A DNA stretch of 64,000 nt from Pedobacter cryophilus (GCF_005116455.1 NZ_SWBP01000003.1:12-64011), one strand, 5' to 3'. Numbered from the stretch's first letter, positions 17,177 through 25,765 are shown. Notes: generated from the letters alone by a model not told the origin. Numbers and translations are program-made.

Positions 17177-18235
17177 ATGATTACTTCTTTTGAAGCTTCG
17201 CTGGAGCAACTATCAGTACATAAAGCCGGAAACAAATCTCAGGACGATTATTTTGTTTTGTCTGATGCACCTTTAACCCTTCATGATGAATTGTTGAATA
17301 ACCTGTTGATGCAATATTTCTTAAAGCCTTTTGAGAAAGTGAATGAAGTGTATCGATTTATGCACTCTGGTAATGATTTAGCATTAAATGAGGTTTATCA
17401 TTATGCAAAGAAATGCTTCGAAAACACTAATAATTTTCATGATTTAAGTCAGCAGTTAACCCGCCATTTATATGATGTATCTACACATCCTAAAATTAAA
17501 TCGGGAGAAGTGTATGTGGTGTTGTTTAACGATGTGCAAATAGAAGGGGAGTTACACCAGGCATTAGGAATTTTTAAATCAGAAACTAAAGAAACTTATT
17601 TAAAGGTTTATCCAGATGCTGGAGGCTTTAACCTGAGTTATGAGCAAGAAGCCATTAACATTCAAAAGCTAGATAAAGGCTGTTTAATTATCAATACCGA
17701 AAGTGAAGAAGGTTATAAAGTGGTGGTGATTGACCAAACCAATAAAACTCAAGATGCTGCCGTATATTGGAAAGACGATTTTTTAAAGCTAAAAATTAGA
17801 AACGACAGTTTTAACCAAACCAATAACGTTTTAGGGCTATACAAAAACTTTGTGAATGAGAAGATTGATGAAGATTTTACCATTTCTAAGCCTGATAAAA
17901 TAGATTTACTCAACAAATCTATGAAGTACTTTAAGGAGAAGGAAAAGTTTGATTTTGATGAGTTTTCTAATGAGGTAATTGGGAATGAAACGGCTTCAAA
18001 TTCTTTTAAATCTATGGTTCAAAATTACGAGCAGGAGTTTGAAACGCCTTTAAGCAATGGTTTTGATATTTCTAACCAAGCGGTAAAAAAGCAAAACAGC
18101 AATTATAAAACGGTATTGAAACTGGATAAAAACTTCCATGTTTATATTCACGGTGATCGTAAACTAATGGAAGAGGGGTTTGATGCAGAAAAAGGAATGA
18201 AGTATTATACTTTGTTTTTTAAAGAGGAGAGTTAG
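17177..18235 (+). CDS. Nucleoid-associated protein, NdpA/YejK family
   Basis: A 352-aa protein of the 37-kDa nucleoid-associated family. It starts with the typical 'SLEQLSVHKAGNKSQDD' segment. The family's central stretch 'SGEVYVVLFNDVQIEGELHQALGIFKSE' spans about residues 111-138, and the C-terminus ends with a 'VHIHGDR'-like 'VYIHGDRKLMEEGFD' motif. Such proteins bind the nucleoid; the exact function is unresolved. It is a single gene, closed by a strong bidirectional terminator at 18281. Confidence 0.9.
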   Translation: MITSFEASLEQLSVHKAGNKSQDDYFVLSDAPLTLHDELLNNLLMQYFLKPFEKVNEVYRFMHSGNDLALNEVYHYAKKCFENTNNFHDLSQQLTRHLYDVSTHPKIKSGEVYVVLFNDVQIEGELHQALGIFKSETKETYLKVYPDAGGFNLSYEQEAINIQKLDKGCLIINTESEEGYKVVVIDQTNKTQDAAVYWKDDFLKLKIRNDSFNQTNNVLGLYKNFVNEKIDEDFTISKPDKIDLLNKSMKYFKEKEKFDFDEFSNEVIGNETASNSFKSMVQNYEQEFETPLSNGFDISNQAVKKQNSNYKTVLKLDKNFHVYIHGDRKLMEEGFDAEKGMKYYTLFFKEES

Positions 18236-18278
18236 TTTTTGGTTGATGGGATGATAGTCAATAGTCAATGGATGCAAC

Positions 18279-18316
18279 AAAAAAAGCCCCGATTTTATTA
18301 AATCGGGGCTTTTTTG
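18279..18316. terminator. Bidirectional intrinsic terminator
   Basis: A 15-bp perfect stem, AAAAAGCCCCGATTT against its complement with loop TATT (18281-18314), has A/T tracts on both sides. It serves the NdpA-like gene on the plus strand and the DUF4382 lipoprotein on the minus strand. Confidence 0.95.
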
Positions 18317-18331
18317 TATTTGGAGAATGAA

Positions 18332-19090
18332 TTAGTTAGCTAAATTCACTGTACCTACATTAGTTACTGTACCTGTTGTTACATTAACATCTGTTAATGT
18401 TTTGTTGATGTAAGGTGCTGATGTTTCAAAATTGATTTTGTAAGAACCAGTTGCCATTCCGTTAAAATAGAATTTACCAGTGGCATCTATTATTGTTCCA
18501 ACGGTATCTAAACCGTTTATAGCATAGATTTTTGGAGCAGATAATAAAGGACTAACAGTACCAACAATTGCACCTGAAACTGCGTTTGGAATAGCTCTAA
18601 TTACTGGTTTTAAAATGTATTTACCATTGCCAGTTTGTACTATAGATTTTGCAGCATCAAAGTCTAAAATAAGCGTGTAAGCTACACCGTCTAATAAATC
18701 TTCCTGAACTTTTAATTTTACACCAGAAGTTTGCCCACTTGGCGTAGTTAAATCATAAGTTATACCATCTACTACAATTTTGTTTCCGGTAGCTTCTAAC
18801 ACCAATCTTACTTCTTTTAACGTTCCTGAGGAAATGTTTTGAGAAGCAATTAATGTATCTCTACCATTTCTAAATTTAAGAATGTCGAAAGGTTTTGCCT
18901 CCACATCTAAAATAGAAGAACCTTCAGAAGTGATTACATTAATTTCTTTAATGTTTAATATAATCGCATCGTAATCGCCTGGTGCATCTGTAATTTTCAC
19001 ATTCATTTGTGTAGTACCAGATTTGCTTTTTTCACAAGCTGTAAAGCCTATTGAAATTGCCAATAATGAGAATAAGATTATTTTTTTCAT
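18332..19090 (-). CDS. DUF4382 lipoprotein with carboxypeptidase-regulatory-like C-terminal domain
   Basis: The 252-aa precursor has a lipoprotein signal: a hydrophobic stretch and lipobox FTAC with the lipidated Cys at residue 19. Residues about 28-165 form a DUF4382 domain ('MNVKITDAPGDYDAIILNIKEI'), common in Bacteroidota cell-envelope proteins of unknown function. Residues about 170-250 ('GAIVGTVSPLL...FYFNGMATGSYKINF') resemble a carboxypeptidase-regulatory or SusC-plug-like beta domain. It is probably attached to a membrane facing the periplasm or surface. It is monocistronic, ending at the shared terminator. Confidence 0.9.
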   Translation of the reverse strand: MKKIILFSLLAISIGFTACEKSKSGTTQMNVKITDAPGDYDAIILNIKEINVITSEGSSILDVEAKPFDILKFRNGRDTLIASQNISSGTLKEVRLVLEATGNKIVVDGITYDLTTPSGQTSGVKLKVQEDLLDGVAYTLILDFDAAKSIVQTGNGKYILKPVIRAIPNAVSGAIVGTVSPLLSAPKIYAINGLDTVGTIIDATGKFYFNGMATGSYKINFETSAPYINKTLTDVNVTTGTVTNVGTVNLAN

Positions 19091-19298
19091 GATTATATAT
19101 ATTTTTAACCCATTAATCTATAACTGTGCCAAAACATAAAATACCTTATTTAAGGATGTTTAAAGGCTGTTTTTGAAATAAAAATGAGATTTAGAAATAC
19201 AGACCTATTTCTTTTTATCAAGAATAATTGAATACTTGGTTATACAGATGATTGATTTTGATTAGCCAGGTGTGTGATTTAGATATTGCTTTTAGAAA

Positions 19299-19610
19299 CT
19301 ATTTTGCAACATTAAAATAAGAAACTGTTAAGGCATCTTTTAGCATATCTTCTCTAACTTTTTCAAGTTCAATAACGGTCCATCCTTGCTTTCCCCATTT
19401 GTTTGCAACCGGATAAATTATTGATTGGTCAAAAGAAGAAAAAACAGATTGATCAATTTCAGATAGTTTTAAAACAGCTTGTTTGCGAGAGACATCCAAG
19501 GTGGCAAATATTTTTTTCTTCACTCTAAAAGACGCTTTTTCAAAGTGAGGCTCCTCGGTAGCGTCTTTAAATGATAAAGCTAATTGCCTAAATGTTTCTA
19601 AACTTACCAT
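19299..19610 (-). CDS. MmcQ/YjbR family protein
   Basis: This 103-aa protein matches the small MmcQ/YjbR (CyaY-like fold) family: 'SFKDATEEPHFEKASFRVKKKIFATLD' at about residues 13-39 and 'NKWGKQGWTVIELEKV' near 68-83. Members are often called DNA-binding, but their function is unproven. It is the last gene of a minus-strand run beginning with the DUF4442 gene at 22992. Confidence 0.9.
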   Translation of the reverse strand: MVSLETFRQLALSFKDATEEPHFEKASFRVKKKIFATLDVSRKQAVLKLSEIDQSVFSSFDQSIIYPVANKWGKQGWTVIELEKVREDMLKDALTVSYFNVAK

Positions 19611-19631
19611 TGTGATGTGTTTTTTTGGAGA

Positions 19632-20009
19632 TTAAAAACTCAGCTGTGTAGAAAGGCGTTTAAATATAAATTCCACCAATCTTTTATTGATTTCTGATTT
19701 ATGGAGGATGTAGAAATTGAGTTCATCGGAAGTAAAATGCCCAATCACCATTCCGTATAGTAGTTTTTTTAAAGCCTGATCTGTTTTTAGCGCTTCATGT
19801 AATAAGGAGTTTTTAATAGTTTGGTCTCTGCCTTCAAAATTTTTGTACTTGGTTTGAAGGAAATCCTTACAGATGGCTAACAAAGCATCGTTTTGTAATT
19901 TTAAAACCTGCCTTAAGGTATGGTTTTGAAAATGTTCCATAGGTTCATTAGTTAAATCTTCTACAGTAATTTGGGGTCTTATGCTTTGGAGTTGTGTATC
20001 GCGGTTCAT
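19632..20009 (-). CDS. Hypothetical protein, 125 aa
   Basis: A soluble, helix-rich protein ('HTLRQVLKLQNDALLAICKDFL', then 'ELNFYILHKSEINKRLVEFIFKR'). No motif is recognised. It is 12 bp downstream of the MATE transporter gene and 21 bp upstream of the MmcQ/YjbR gene, so it is in the operon. Confidence 0.75.
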   Translation of the reverse strand: MNRDTQLQSIRPQITVEDLTNEPMEHFQNHTLRQVLKLQNDALLAICKDFLQTKYKNFEGRDQTIKNSLLHEALKTDQALKKLLYGMVIGHFTSDELNFYILHKSEINKRLVEFIFKRLSTQLSF

Positions 20010-20021
20010 TGGCTTCTTTTT

Positions 20022-21380
20022 TTAAACAACAATCATTCTCTTGGTGAGTTTTTGAAAACGATAAAAAAGTAACACACTGGCGGTAAACAGACCTAAACAC
20101 AAGCCATACCAAATGCCGCTCACACCATAATCTAGCTTTATGCCTAAAAAATAACCAACAGGTAAACCCACCAACCAATAAGATACAAAGGTGATGAGCG
20201 TTGGGATATTTACATCGCCAAGGCCACGCAGTATGCCTAAACCTACTACTTGTGCGCCATCAAATAACTGAAATATAGCTGCTATTAACAGTAAGCCGGC
20301 TGCAATTTGTATTACTGCCGCATCTTTAGAATAAAACATGGGCAAGTATTGGTGAAATGCAATAAATAGTACTGCCGTTACACTCATAAAAATTAAAACA
20401 ATATGGTAACTGCTAATGGCTGATAAACGCAAATAAATGAAGTTGTTTTTCCCGAAACTATTTCCAGATTGTATGGTGGCGGCAGCCGAAACTCCGCTGG
20501 CCATCATATAAGTGGTAGCCGCTAAATTAATAGCTACTTGGTGGGCAGCTTGTTCAACTGCCCCAATAGTGCCAATTAAAATGGCTGCGGCACTAAACGT
20601 ACTAATTTCAAAAGTATATTGTAAAGCGGTAGGAGCGCCCAGTTTAAAAATTCTTTTAAGGTAATGTTTTGATAAATGTTTGTGTGTGAAATTTCTTAGG
20701 TAACCTTTAAAATGTTTGGACTTAAAAATATAAATAACCATTACTACGGCCATTAAGCTTCGGTCTATCAGGGTACTGTAACCCACGCCAACCACACCCA
20801 TGGGCTGGATGCCAAACATTCCTTTTACAAAAATAATTCCGAGAACAATATTGATGACGTTTCCCCATATAGAAATCATCATGGCTTGTTTGGTGAAACC
20901 TAAGCCTTCTGCAAATTGTTTAAAAGTAAGAAACACCATTAATGGAATGATAGAAAAGCCTAATAATTCCATGTAAGGTTTAGATTGTACAACCACTTCT
21001 GGCGATTGATTCATGTGATCCATTGCGAAAACAGAACCAAAATAAATAAGACCGTACAGCAGGAAACCAAAAATAACGTTGAGCAGCAAGCTGTTGGTTA
21101 ACAAGCGGCCACATTCTGCTTGGTTGTTTCTGCCGTTTTCTTGTGCAATAAGAGGAGTGAGGCCATAAGAAATCCCAATACCTATTACCATAACTACCAT
21201 AAATATACTGTTCACTAAAGAAACTGCCGCCAGCGGAATGGTGCCAGCAAATTGCCCTACAATCACACTATCAGCGGTATGTACCAAAGTATGCCCTAAT
21301 TGTGAAATCACAACAGGTATGGCTAAGGTTAAATTTTCTTTATAATAAGGTTTAAACTTCTGATAAATTGGCTTTAACAT
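20022..21380 (-). CDS. MATE family efflux transporter
   Basis: A 452-aa integral membrane protein of the multidrug and toxin extrusion family. About twelve hydrophobic helices are visible in two similar halves. The first helix carries 'LAIPVVISQLGHTLVHTADSVIVGQFAG' (residues ~18-45), typical of the NorM/DinF group. It is likely an Na+- or H+-driven exporter of cationic compounds. It lies 16 bp after the AlbA-type regulator gene, so that regulator may control it; that link is an inference. Confidence 0.95.
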   Translation of the reverse strand: MLKPIYQKFKPYYKENLTLAIPVVISQLGHTLVHTADSVIVGQFAGTIPLAAVSLVNSIFMVVMVIGIGISYGLTPLIAQENGRNNQAECGRLLTNSLLLNVIFGFLLYGLIYFGSVFAMDHMNQSPEVVVQSKPYMELLGFSIIPLMVFLTFKQFAEGLGFTKQAMMISIWGNVINIVLGIIFVKGMFGIQPMGVVGVGYSTLIDRSLMAVVMVIYIFKSKHFKGYLRNFTHKHLSKHYLKRIFKLGAPTALQYTFEISTFSAAAILIGTIGAVEQAAHQVAINLAATTYMMASGVSAAATIQSGNSFGKNNFIYLRLSAISSYHIVLIFMSVTAVLFIAFHQYLPMFYSKDAAVIQIAAGLLLIAAIFQLFDGAQVVGLGILRGLGDVNIPTLITFVSYWLVGLPVGYFLGIKLDYGVSGIWYGLCLGLFTASVLLFYRFQKLTKRMIVV

Positions 21381-21396
21381 AATATTGAGGTCGCCG

Positions 21397-22038
21397 TTAA
21401 CTGGCGGTGTAAAATTCTTCTTTTTCGGTAGTATGCACCCTAACCACTCCTGCTAATACCATAGTTACTAAAATTCTGGAAGCTCTTCTTCTAGAAAGAT
21501 TGAGCAAAGCTGCATATTCTTTAAGCGTAATTCTATCGTTTTGTTCTAAATATTCTAATAAAGCTTTTTCTTTGGAGGAGTACTCTATTAAAACACCATC
21601 TTGTTGATGTTCTCTTTTTAAAACATCTACCACTATTTTGCTGGCCAGCACACTTTTATCTTTTACTCTAATGTAAACCCACCATTTTTGGTCATCAGCT
21701 AAGGCATAGTGAGGTTTCATGTCGCTTTCTGGAATATCAACTACCAAAACCATTTTATCGTCTATGTAAATTTCTTCAAACGTAGGCTCTAACATGGGTT
21801 TGGCAAAAAAGGTGGCTGCTTTTTCTATCATGTATTTTTCTTCGTCCTCAGATTTTACACCTTTAATAGTGCCATCATCTGCAACGCCAATAAAAAGCTT
21901 TCCACCTTTGTTGTTAGCAAAGGAAACCATGGTTTTGGCTATTTTTTCGCAAGAGGTAATGGTTTTTTTGAAATCTAAATTTACCCCTTCACCTTGCCAA
22001 ATCATTTGTTTTACCTGATAAGCTTTTAGTCTGTTCAT
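21397..22038 (-). CDS. AlbA_2-type DNA-binding/ATP-binding domain protein with winged-helix end
   Basis: The 213-aa protein has the Schlafen/AlbA_2 domain in residues about 14-135: 'GEGVNLDFKKTI...IAKTMVSFANNKGGKLFIGVADDGTIKGV'. A C-terminal winged helix-turn-helix ('RITLKEYAALLNLSRRRASRILVTMVLAGVV' about 168-198) follows. This is the layout of putative transcriptional regulators. It lies between GNAT and MATE genes with gaps of 3 and 16 bp. Confidence 0.88.
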   Translation of the reverse strand: MNRLKAYQVKQMIWQGEGVNLDFKKTITSCEKIAKTMVSFANNKGGKLFIGVADDGTIKGVKSEDEEKYMIEKAATFFAKPMLEPTFEEIYIDDKMVLVVDIPESDMKPHYALADDQKWWVYIRVKDKSVLASKIVVDVLKREHQQDGVLIEYSSKEKALLEYLEQNDRITLKEYAALLNLSRRRASRILVTMVLAGVVRVHTTEKEEFYTAS

Positions 22039-22041
22039 GCT

Positions 22042-22506
22042 TTACGGAGTGTTAGCGTAAGGCGTAAATATTTGCATAAATCTATCTGGTTGACTTAAAG
22101 AGTCGAAACCAAATTTTTTATACAATTCATGGGCATCAGCGGTAGCTAATAACCATCTTTTGAGGTCTTTAAAATCGGCGTAAGCCAAAATAGTTTGAAC
22201 TAACCATTTAGATAAGCCTTGTTTCCGGTAAGCCGGGATAATAAAAACGTCAGCCAAATATGCAAAAGTGCTTTTATCACTTATTACTCGGGCAAAGCCT
22301 ATTTGTTGCTGCTCATGATAAATGCCAAAACAAACAGACTCTTGAATAGCCATTTGTAGCTTTTCTTTTGAAATTCCTTTGGCCCAATAAGATTGATGAT
22401 TTAAAAAGTTAAAGATAAAATCAAAGTCTAATAAGGATTTATCAGTACTAATTAAAAAGCCCTTGGCTAAATAAGATGCATCATTTATAAATACTTTTGC
22501 TTTCAT
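22042..22506 (-). CDS. GNAT family N-acetyltransferase
   Basis: A 154-aa acetyltransferase with acetyl-CoA binding motif A at 'FIIPAYRKQGLSKWLVQTIL' (R/Q-x-x-G-x-G/S type). Motif B follows as 'LATADAHELYKKFGF'. The substrate is unknown. The start codon directly follows the DUF4442 stop. Confidence 0.93.
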   Translation of the reverse strand: MKAKVFINDASYLAKGFLISTDKSLLDFDFIFNFLNHQSYWAKGISKEKLQMAIQESVCFGIYHEQQQIGFARVISDKSTFAYLADVFIIPAYRKQGLSKWLVQTILAYADFKDLKRWLLATADAHELYKKFGFDSLSQPDRFMQIFTPYANTP

Positions 22507-22992
22507 TTAATAGGCCACGGTATGTTGTTCTCCATGGAAAAGATTTCTAATATATACTTCGTTTATGGCGGTTGCGCAAAGTATGCCCTCGGCATCAAAT
22601 AAGTCTATTTTATAAGTTTTTATGAATTTTCCTATTTTTATTAAAGCAACTTCAGCTTCGGCAATATCTTCATCACTGATCTCAATTTTGAAGTAAAGAT
22701 TGCCTCTACCGGGTTTTAAATATTGAATGCTGGCACTTTTTAGCCATACTCTACTTTTAAAACCTCGTAAGCTTAAAACTTGATCAAATAATATGGCATA
22801 AAATGGATCGGTAGCGCTAAAAATTGTTCCACCAAAAATAGATTTGTTGAAATTGATGTTTAAAATGCTTTTGTTGATTTTAACTTCTACAGTTTTAAAA
22901 TCGGTTCCAAATTTAACCACCCAAATTCTTTGAAAAAATAAAGGAGGATAAAATCTTAATGCCCATTTAAGGGTTTTAGCAGAAACATTCAT
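22507..22992 (-). CDS. DUF4442 protein, hotdog-fold thioesterase-like
   Basis: This 161-aa protein matches the DUF4442 branch of hotdog thioesterase-like proteins. It starts 'KTLKWALRFYPPLFFQRIWVV', then has 'NKSIFGGTIFSATDPFYAILF' about 49-70, the helix that in relatives lines the acyl-CoA site. The substrate is unknown. It is the first gene of the six-gene minus-strand run. Confidence 0.85.
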   Translation of the reverse strand: MNVSAKTLKWALRFYPPLFFQRIWVVKFGTDFKTVEVKINKSILNINFNKSIFGGTIFSATDPFYAILFDQVLSLRGFKSRVWLKSASIQYLKPGRGNLYFKIEISDEDIAEAEVALIKIGKFIKTYKIDLFDAEGILCATAINEVYIRNLFHGEQHTVAY

Positions 22993-23111
22993 GTTAGGCT
23001 AAATATCCTAATTAATAAGCTTAAGAAAAAACAATTTATGATAAATGACGAAATATTGAAGAGGGAATAGATTGTTTAGGATTGGAATGGGGGATAAATA
23101 CTAAATACAAC

Positions 23112-23146
23112 AAAACAAAAACGGAACCAGTATAAACCGATTCCGT
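23112..23146 (-). terminator. Intrinsic terminator of small RNA candidate B
   Basis: On the minus strand, an 11-bp stem (plus 23136-23146 with 23121-23131, two G-U pairs, loop UUAU) is followed by UUUUUGUUUUG. Its sequence closely matches the terminator at 23361. Confidence 0.85.
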
Positions 23147-23233
23147 TTGATGTAGTTTTTATACATTTTAACATGTATTATTATCTACAATCTCACTTGC
23201 TGTAATAATGGAATTACTTCCTTCTTGCAGTAG
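23112..23233 (-). ncRNA. Small RNA candidate B (~120 nt)
   Basis: No frame of note is present. On the minus strand a TATATTTG box is followed about 7 nt later by an 80-nt body beginning 'CTACTGCAAGAAGGAAG' and ending in an ATACAT/ATGTAT hairpin. An intrinsic terminator closes the unit. The body is homologous to the two bodies in candidate A. It shares 'GCAAGAA', 'CAGCAAGTGAGA', 'GTAGA' and 'AAACTAC'. A separate promoter box, body and terminator suggest an independent trans-acting RNA. No known RNA family is recognised. Confidence 0.65.
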
Positions 23234-23239
23234 CTGATA

Positions 23240-23247
23240 CAAATATA
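23240..23247 (-). promoter_or_regulatory. Bacteroidota -7 promoter box for small RNA B
   Basis: TATATTTG on the minus strand fits the TAnnTTTG consensus. No clear -33 TTTG was found at the usual spacing. Confidence 0.55.
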
Positions 23248-23360
23248 AGGCTAATTTAAAGCCTGTATATAGGATTGTAATCAGCTTTACTCATGATTCT
23301 GGTTTTCTATTATATCCTAAAAATTTATAGAATTTGTAATTAAAAAAAGCTGTTTAAAAC

Positions 23361-23390
23361 AAAAAACGGAACCAGTCTAACTGATTCCGT
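23361..23390 (-). terminator. Intrinsic terminator of small RNA candidate A
   Basis: On the minus strand ACGGAATCAGT pairs with ACTGGTTCCGT (11 bp, one G-U), then TTTTTTGTTTT. Confidence 0.88.
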
Positions 23391-23563
23391 TTTGATTGTA
23401 GTTTAATGAACTTTTACATTCATTATATTCTACTCATCTCACTCACTGCTATCTTTCATTTCTTCCTTGCGGTAGTTTTTTAAAGTAGTATTGTGAACTT
23501 TTACGTCCAGTATCATCTACTTATCTAACTCGCTGCAATCGTAGAAACGCTTTCTTGCGGTGG
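23361..23563 (-). ncRNA. Small RNA candidate A (~200 nt, two tandem bodies)
   Basis: The minus-strand transcript predicted from the TATATTTG box at 23570 runs through two homologous ~80-nt bodies. Body A1 (about 23565-23485) begins 'ACCGCAAGAAAGCG' and A2 (about 23475-23395) begins 'ACCGCAAGGAAGAAA'. The transcript ends in one intrinsic terminator. Each body has a short hairpin near its 3' end with loop GTAAAA: TGGAC/GTTCA in A1 and AATGAA/TTCATT in A2. The stem changes on both sides while still pairing. It lies downstream of the alcohol dehydrogenase gene but has its own promoter box. Confidence 0.65.
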
Positions 23564-23569
23564 TTACAA

Positions 23570-23577
23570 CAAATATA
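23570..23577 (-). promoter_or_regulatory. Bacteroidota -7 promoter box for small RNA A
   Basis: TATATTTG on the minus strand is identical to the box ahead of candidate B. In both cases GCAAGAA starts about 16 nt downstream of the box. Confidence 0.55.
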
Positions 23578-23648
23578 CGTTCAGCAAAGGTGTGTAGAAG
23601 CTAAGCATAATCAAACTCACAAATGATTGTCATCATCTAATATATAAA

Positions 23649-24809
23649 TTACCACATTTTAGCTAAAATCTCTTCATATTCTTTTTCTCCTAACGGATAA
23701 ACAGAGCCGGTTACTTTATTCAGTTTAAAATTAGAGATGATCTTTTCCTGATCATTTATATGAATATCAGCCTGGTTTAAACGTATTGGAGTTTCAATTT
23801 GGGTGAAAAATGCTTCTAATTGAGTAATAAAAATATTTGCTGCTAAAACTTCATCAGTTTCTTGTATTTCAAAAACATGTTTTGCTAAAAAAGCCAGTTT
23901 AGCATTTATTTGAGGTTGATGTTGTTTTAACCAAGCCGGATAAACAATAGATAAACCTGCACCATGCGGAATATCATATAATACACTTAAAGTATGTTCT
24001 AAACCATGTACGCCCCAATCTCCCGAATTTTTTCCGGCTTTTAAAGTTCCGTTTAAAGCATTAGTAGCCAGCCACATAATTTGAGAGCGGTATTCAAAAT
24101 TCTCAGGATCTTTCCTAATTTTTAAACCATAATCAATAGCCAGTTTAATAACAGATGCAGTATACAAATCTGATAAAGGCGCATCACCTTTTCCAAAAAA
24201 TTGCTCTAAGGAATGAGAAATTAAATCGGCAACACCATAAGCCGTATAATTAAGCGGAACAGTTTGCGTAAAAGTAGGATCCAAAAAAGAAACTTTAGGA
24301 AACAAACAAGGGGCGCTATATCCTTTCTTCATTCCAGAAACCGTGTCTTGCAGTACCGTTGCCGAGTTCATTTCAGTACCAGTTGCAGCAAGGGTCAAAA
24401 TATTTAAGAGCGGAAGTGCTTTTGTTGGTCGGGGTGCTTTTTGTAAATAAAAATCCCAAACAGAATGATCAGCGTAAAAGCCCATTGCAACAGCTTTGGC
24501 GGTATCAATTACAGATCCCCCACCAATAGCCACAATTAAATCTACCTTATTTTCTTTGGCTAATTCAATAGCTTCTTCTGCATCCTGGTAAAGTGGATTA
24601 GATTTTACACCTTCAAAAGTTACATGTTCTAAGCCACTAATGTTCATTAAAGAAAGCACCCTCGCGTACAAACCACTTTTTTTAACAGAACCTTGTCCTA
24701 TAATAATAATGCATTTTTTACCATATACACTAGCCTCTGTACAAAGTTGATCTATTACATCTTTACCAAATAAAATTTTAGTCGGATTATAGTATTGAAA
24801 ATTTTCCAT
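23649..24809 (-). CDS. Iron-containing alcohol dehydrogenase (butanol dehydrogenase-like)
   Basis: A group III metal-dependent alcohol dehydrogenase, NAD(P)H-dependent, probably reducing aldehydes. The 386-aa protein has the nucleotide-binding 'IGGGSVIDTAKAVAM' near residues 95-110. Metal ligands are seen in 'GVADLISHSLEQFF' (Asp and His) and 'WGVHGLEHTLSVLYDIPHGAGL' (His residues). I chose the second ATG (MENFQYYNPT) because it matches the family N-terminus; an ATG two codons upstream (24815) is possible. It is monocistronic. Downstream lie the small RNA candidates. Confidence 0.93.
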   Translation of the reverse strand: MENFQYYNPTKILFGKDVIDQLCTEASVYGKKCIIIIGQGSVKKSGLYARVLSLMNISGLEHVTFEGVKSNPLYQDAEEAIELAKENKVDLIVAIGGGSVIDTAKAVAMGFYADHSVWDFYLQKAPRPTKALPLLNILTLAATGTEMNSATVLQDTVSGMKKGYSAPCLFPKVSFLDPTFTQTVPLNYTAYGVADLISHSLEQFFGKGDAPLSDLYTASVIKLAIDYGLKIRKDPENFEYRSQIMWLATNALNGTLKAGKNSGDWGVHGLEHTLSVLYDIPHGAGLSIVYPAWLKQHQPQINAKLAFLAKHVFEIQETDEVLAANIFITQLEAFFTQIETPIRLNQADIHINDQEKIISNFKLNKVTGSVYPLGEKEYEEILAKMW

Positions 24810-24815
24810 CAACAT

Positions 24816-25143
24816 CTAAACTACAAAAACTTTAAAATGTTTAATGTTTTAATGTTTAATAAGCTCATTTCAGTAAAAAAAAATCAACAAAGTACCATTG
24901 AATATTAATTTGGGGGTTTTAACACGCTATTCGTTACAATCTTTTGCTCCAAAAAAGCAAAAGCCTGCTTGCCGGTCAGGAAGGGATTTTCACTGCTATC
25001 GTTAACCCAATTTTAAAGAAGGATAAACTTATAGTAAACTAAGTTTATCAACCATAAATAAATCGGGTATCAAAACTTTCTCAAAAAAAAACTGTTATAG
25101 CCTCAATATCGTTTATCATTTTAAAACCATTAAAAAATAAAAC
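24816..25143. other. Gene-free region upstream of the fasciclin gene
   Basis: It holds a degenerate copy of the GC-rich palindrome ('GCCTGCTTGCCGGTCAGG', from 24964), a 10-bp perfect inverted repeat listed separately, and otherwise AT-rich DNA. Confidence 0.6.
25022..25049. promoter_or_regulatory. 10-bp perfect inverted repeat, possible operator
   Basis: GATAAACTTA (25022-25031), an 8-bp spacer and TAAGTTTATC (25040-25049) lie 95 bp upstream of the fasciclin start codon. There is no T-tract, so an operator is more likely than a terminator. No repressor is identified. Confidence 0.4.
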
Positions 25144-25737
25144 ATGAAAAAAAATTTCTTAAAATCTTTTGCAGTAGTTGCAATTTTAGGTTTAACTCTT
25201 ACTGCTTGTAACTCTAACAAACAAGCTGAAGCTGATGCAGATTCTATGGCTGTAGATAGCATGTCAATGGTTGATTCAGCTGCTACTGAAGAAGGCGTAT
25301 TGGTTGGTGGAGCCATGATGGTTACATCAAAAAATATTGTTGAAAACGCATTAGGATCTGCAGATCATACTACTTTAGTTGCTGCCGTAAAAGCCGCTGA
25401 TTTAGTAGAAACTTTAAGTGGAACAGGTCCATTCACAGTTTTTGCACCAACCAACGAAGCTTTCACTGCATTACCAGCCGGAACGGTTGATAATTTATTG
25501 AAGCCAGAAATGAAAGGCGATTTAGCTAAAGTATTAACTTACCATGTAGTAGCTGGAGCTGTTAAAGCTGCAGATTTGCAAGACGGTATGGAATTAACAA
25601 CTGTACAAGGTGGAAAGCTTAAAGTAACCATTAAAGACGGTGTAGTAATGATTAACAATGCAAAAGTAACCATCGCAGATGCAGTATCTAGCAATGGTGT
25701 AACTCACGTTATTGATGCAGTGTTATTACCAAAATAG
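25144..25737 (+). CDS. Fasciclin (FAS1) domain lipoprotein
   Basis: The 197-aa precursor has a lipobox TAC with the lipidated Cys at residue 22, then an acidic, Met/Ser-rich linker (about 25-60). One FAS1 domain follows: 'NIVENALGSADHTTLVAAVKAADLVETLSGTGPFTVFAPTNEAF' and the conserved 'LTYHVVAGAV' H2 box. FAS1 lipoproteins are surface or periplasmic adhesion-type proteins. It is a single gene with a terminator at 25766. Confidence 0.95.
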   Translation: MKKNFLKSFAVVAILGLTLTACNSNKQAEADADSMAVDSMSMVDSAATEEGVLVGGAMMVTSKNIVENALGSADHTTLVAAVKAADLVETLSGTGPFTVFAPTNEAFTALPAGTVDNLLKPEMKGDLAKVLTYHVVAGAVKAADLQDGMELTTVQGGKLKVTIKDGVVMINNAKVTIADAVSSNGVTHVIDAVLLPK

Positions 25738-25765
25738 GTAAAAGTATTTTCTTTTTTGATTAATT

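Noticed and set aside
23112-23577. Long 5' leader or riboswitch of the DUF4442 gene
   Set aside because: Each transcript ends in a strong terminator well before 22992, and the bodies are tandem repeats. Independent small RNAs fit better.
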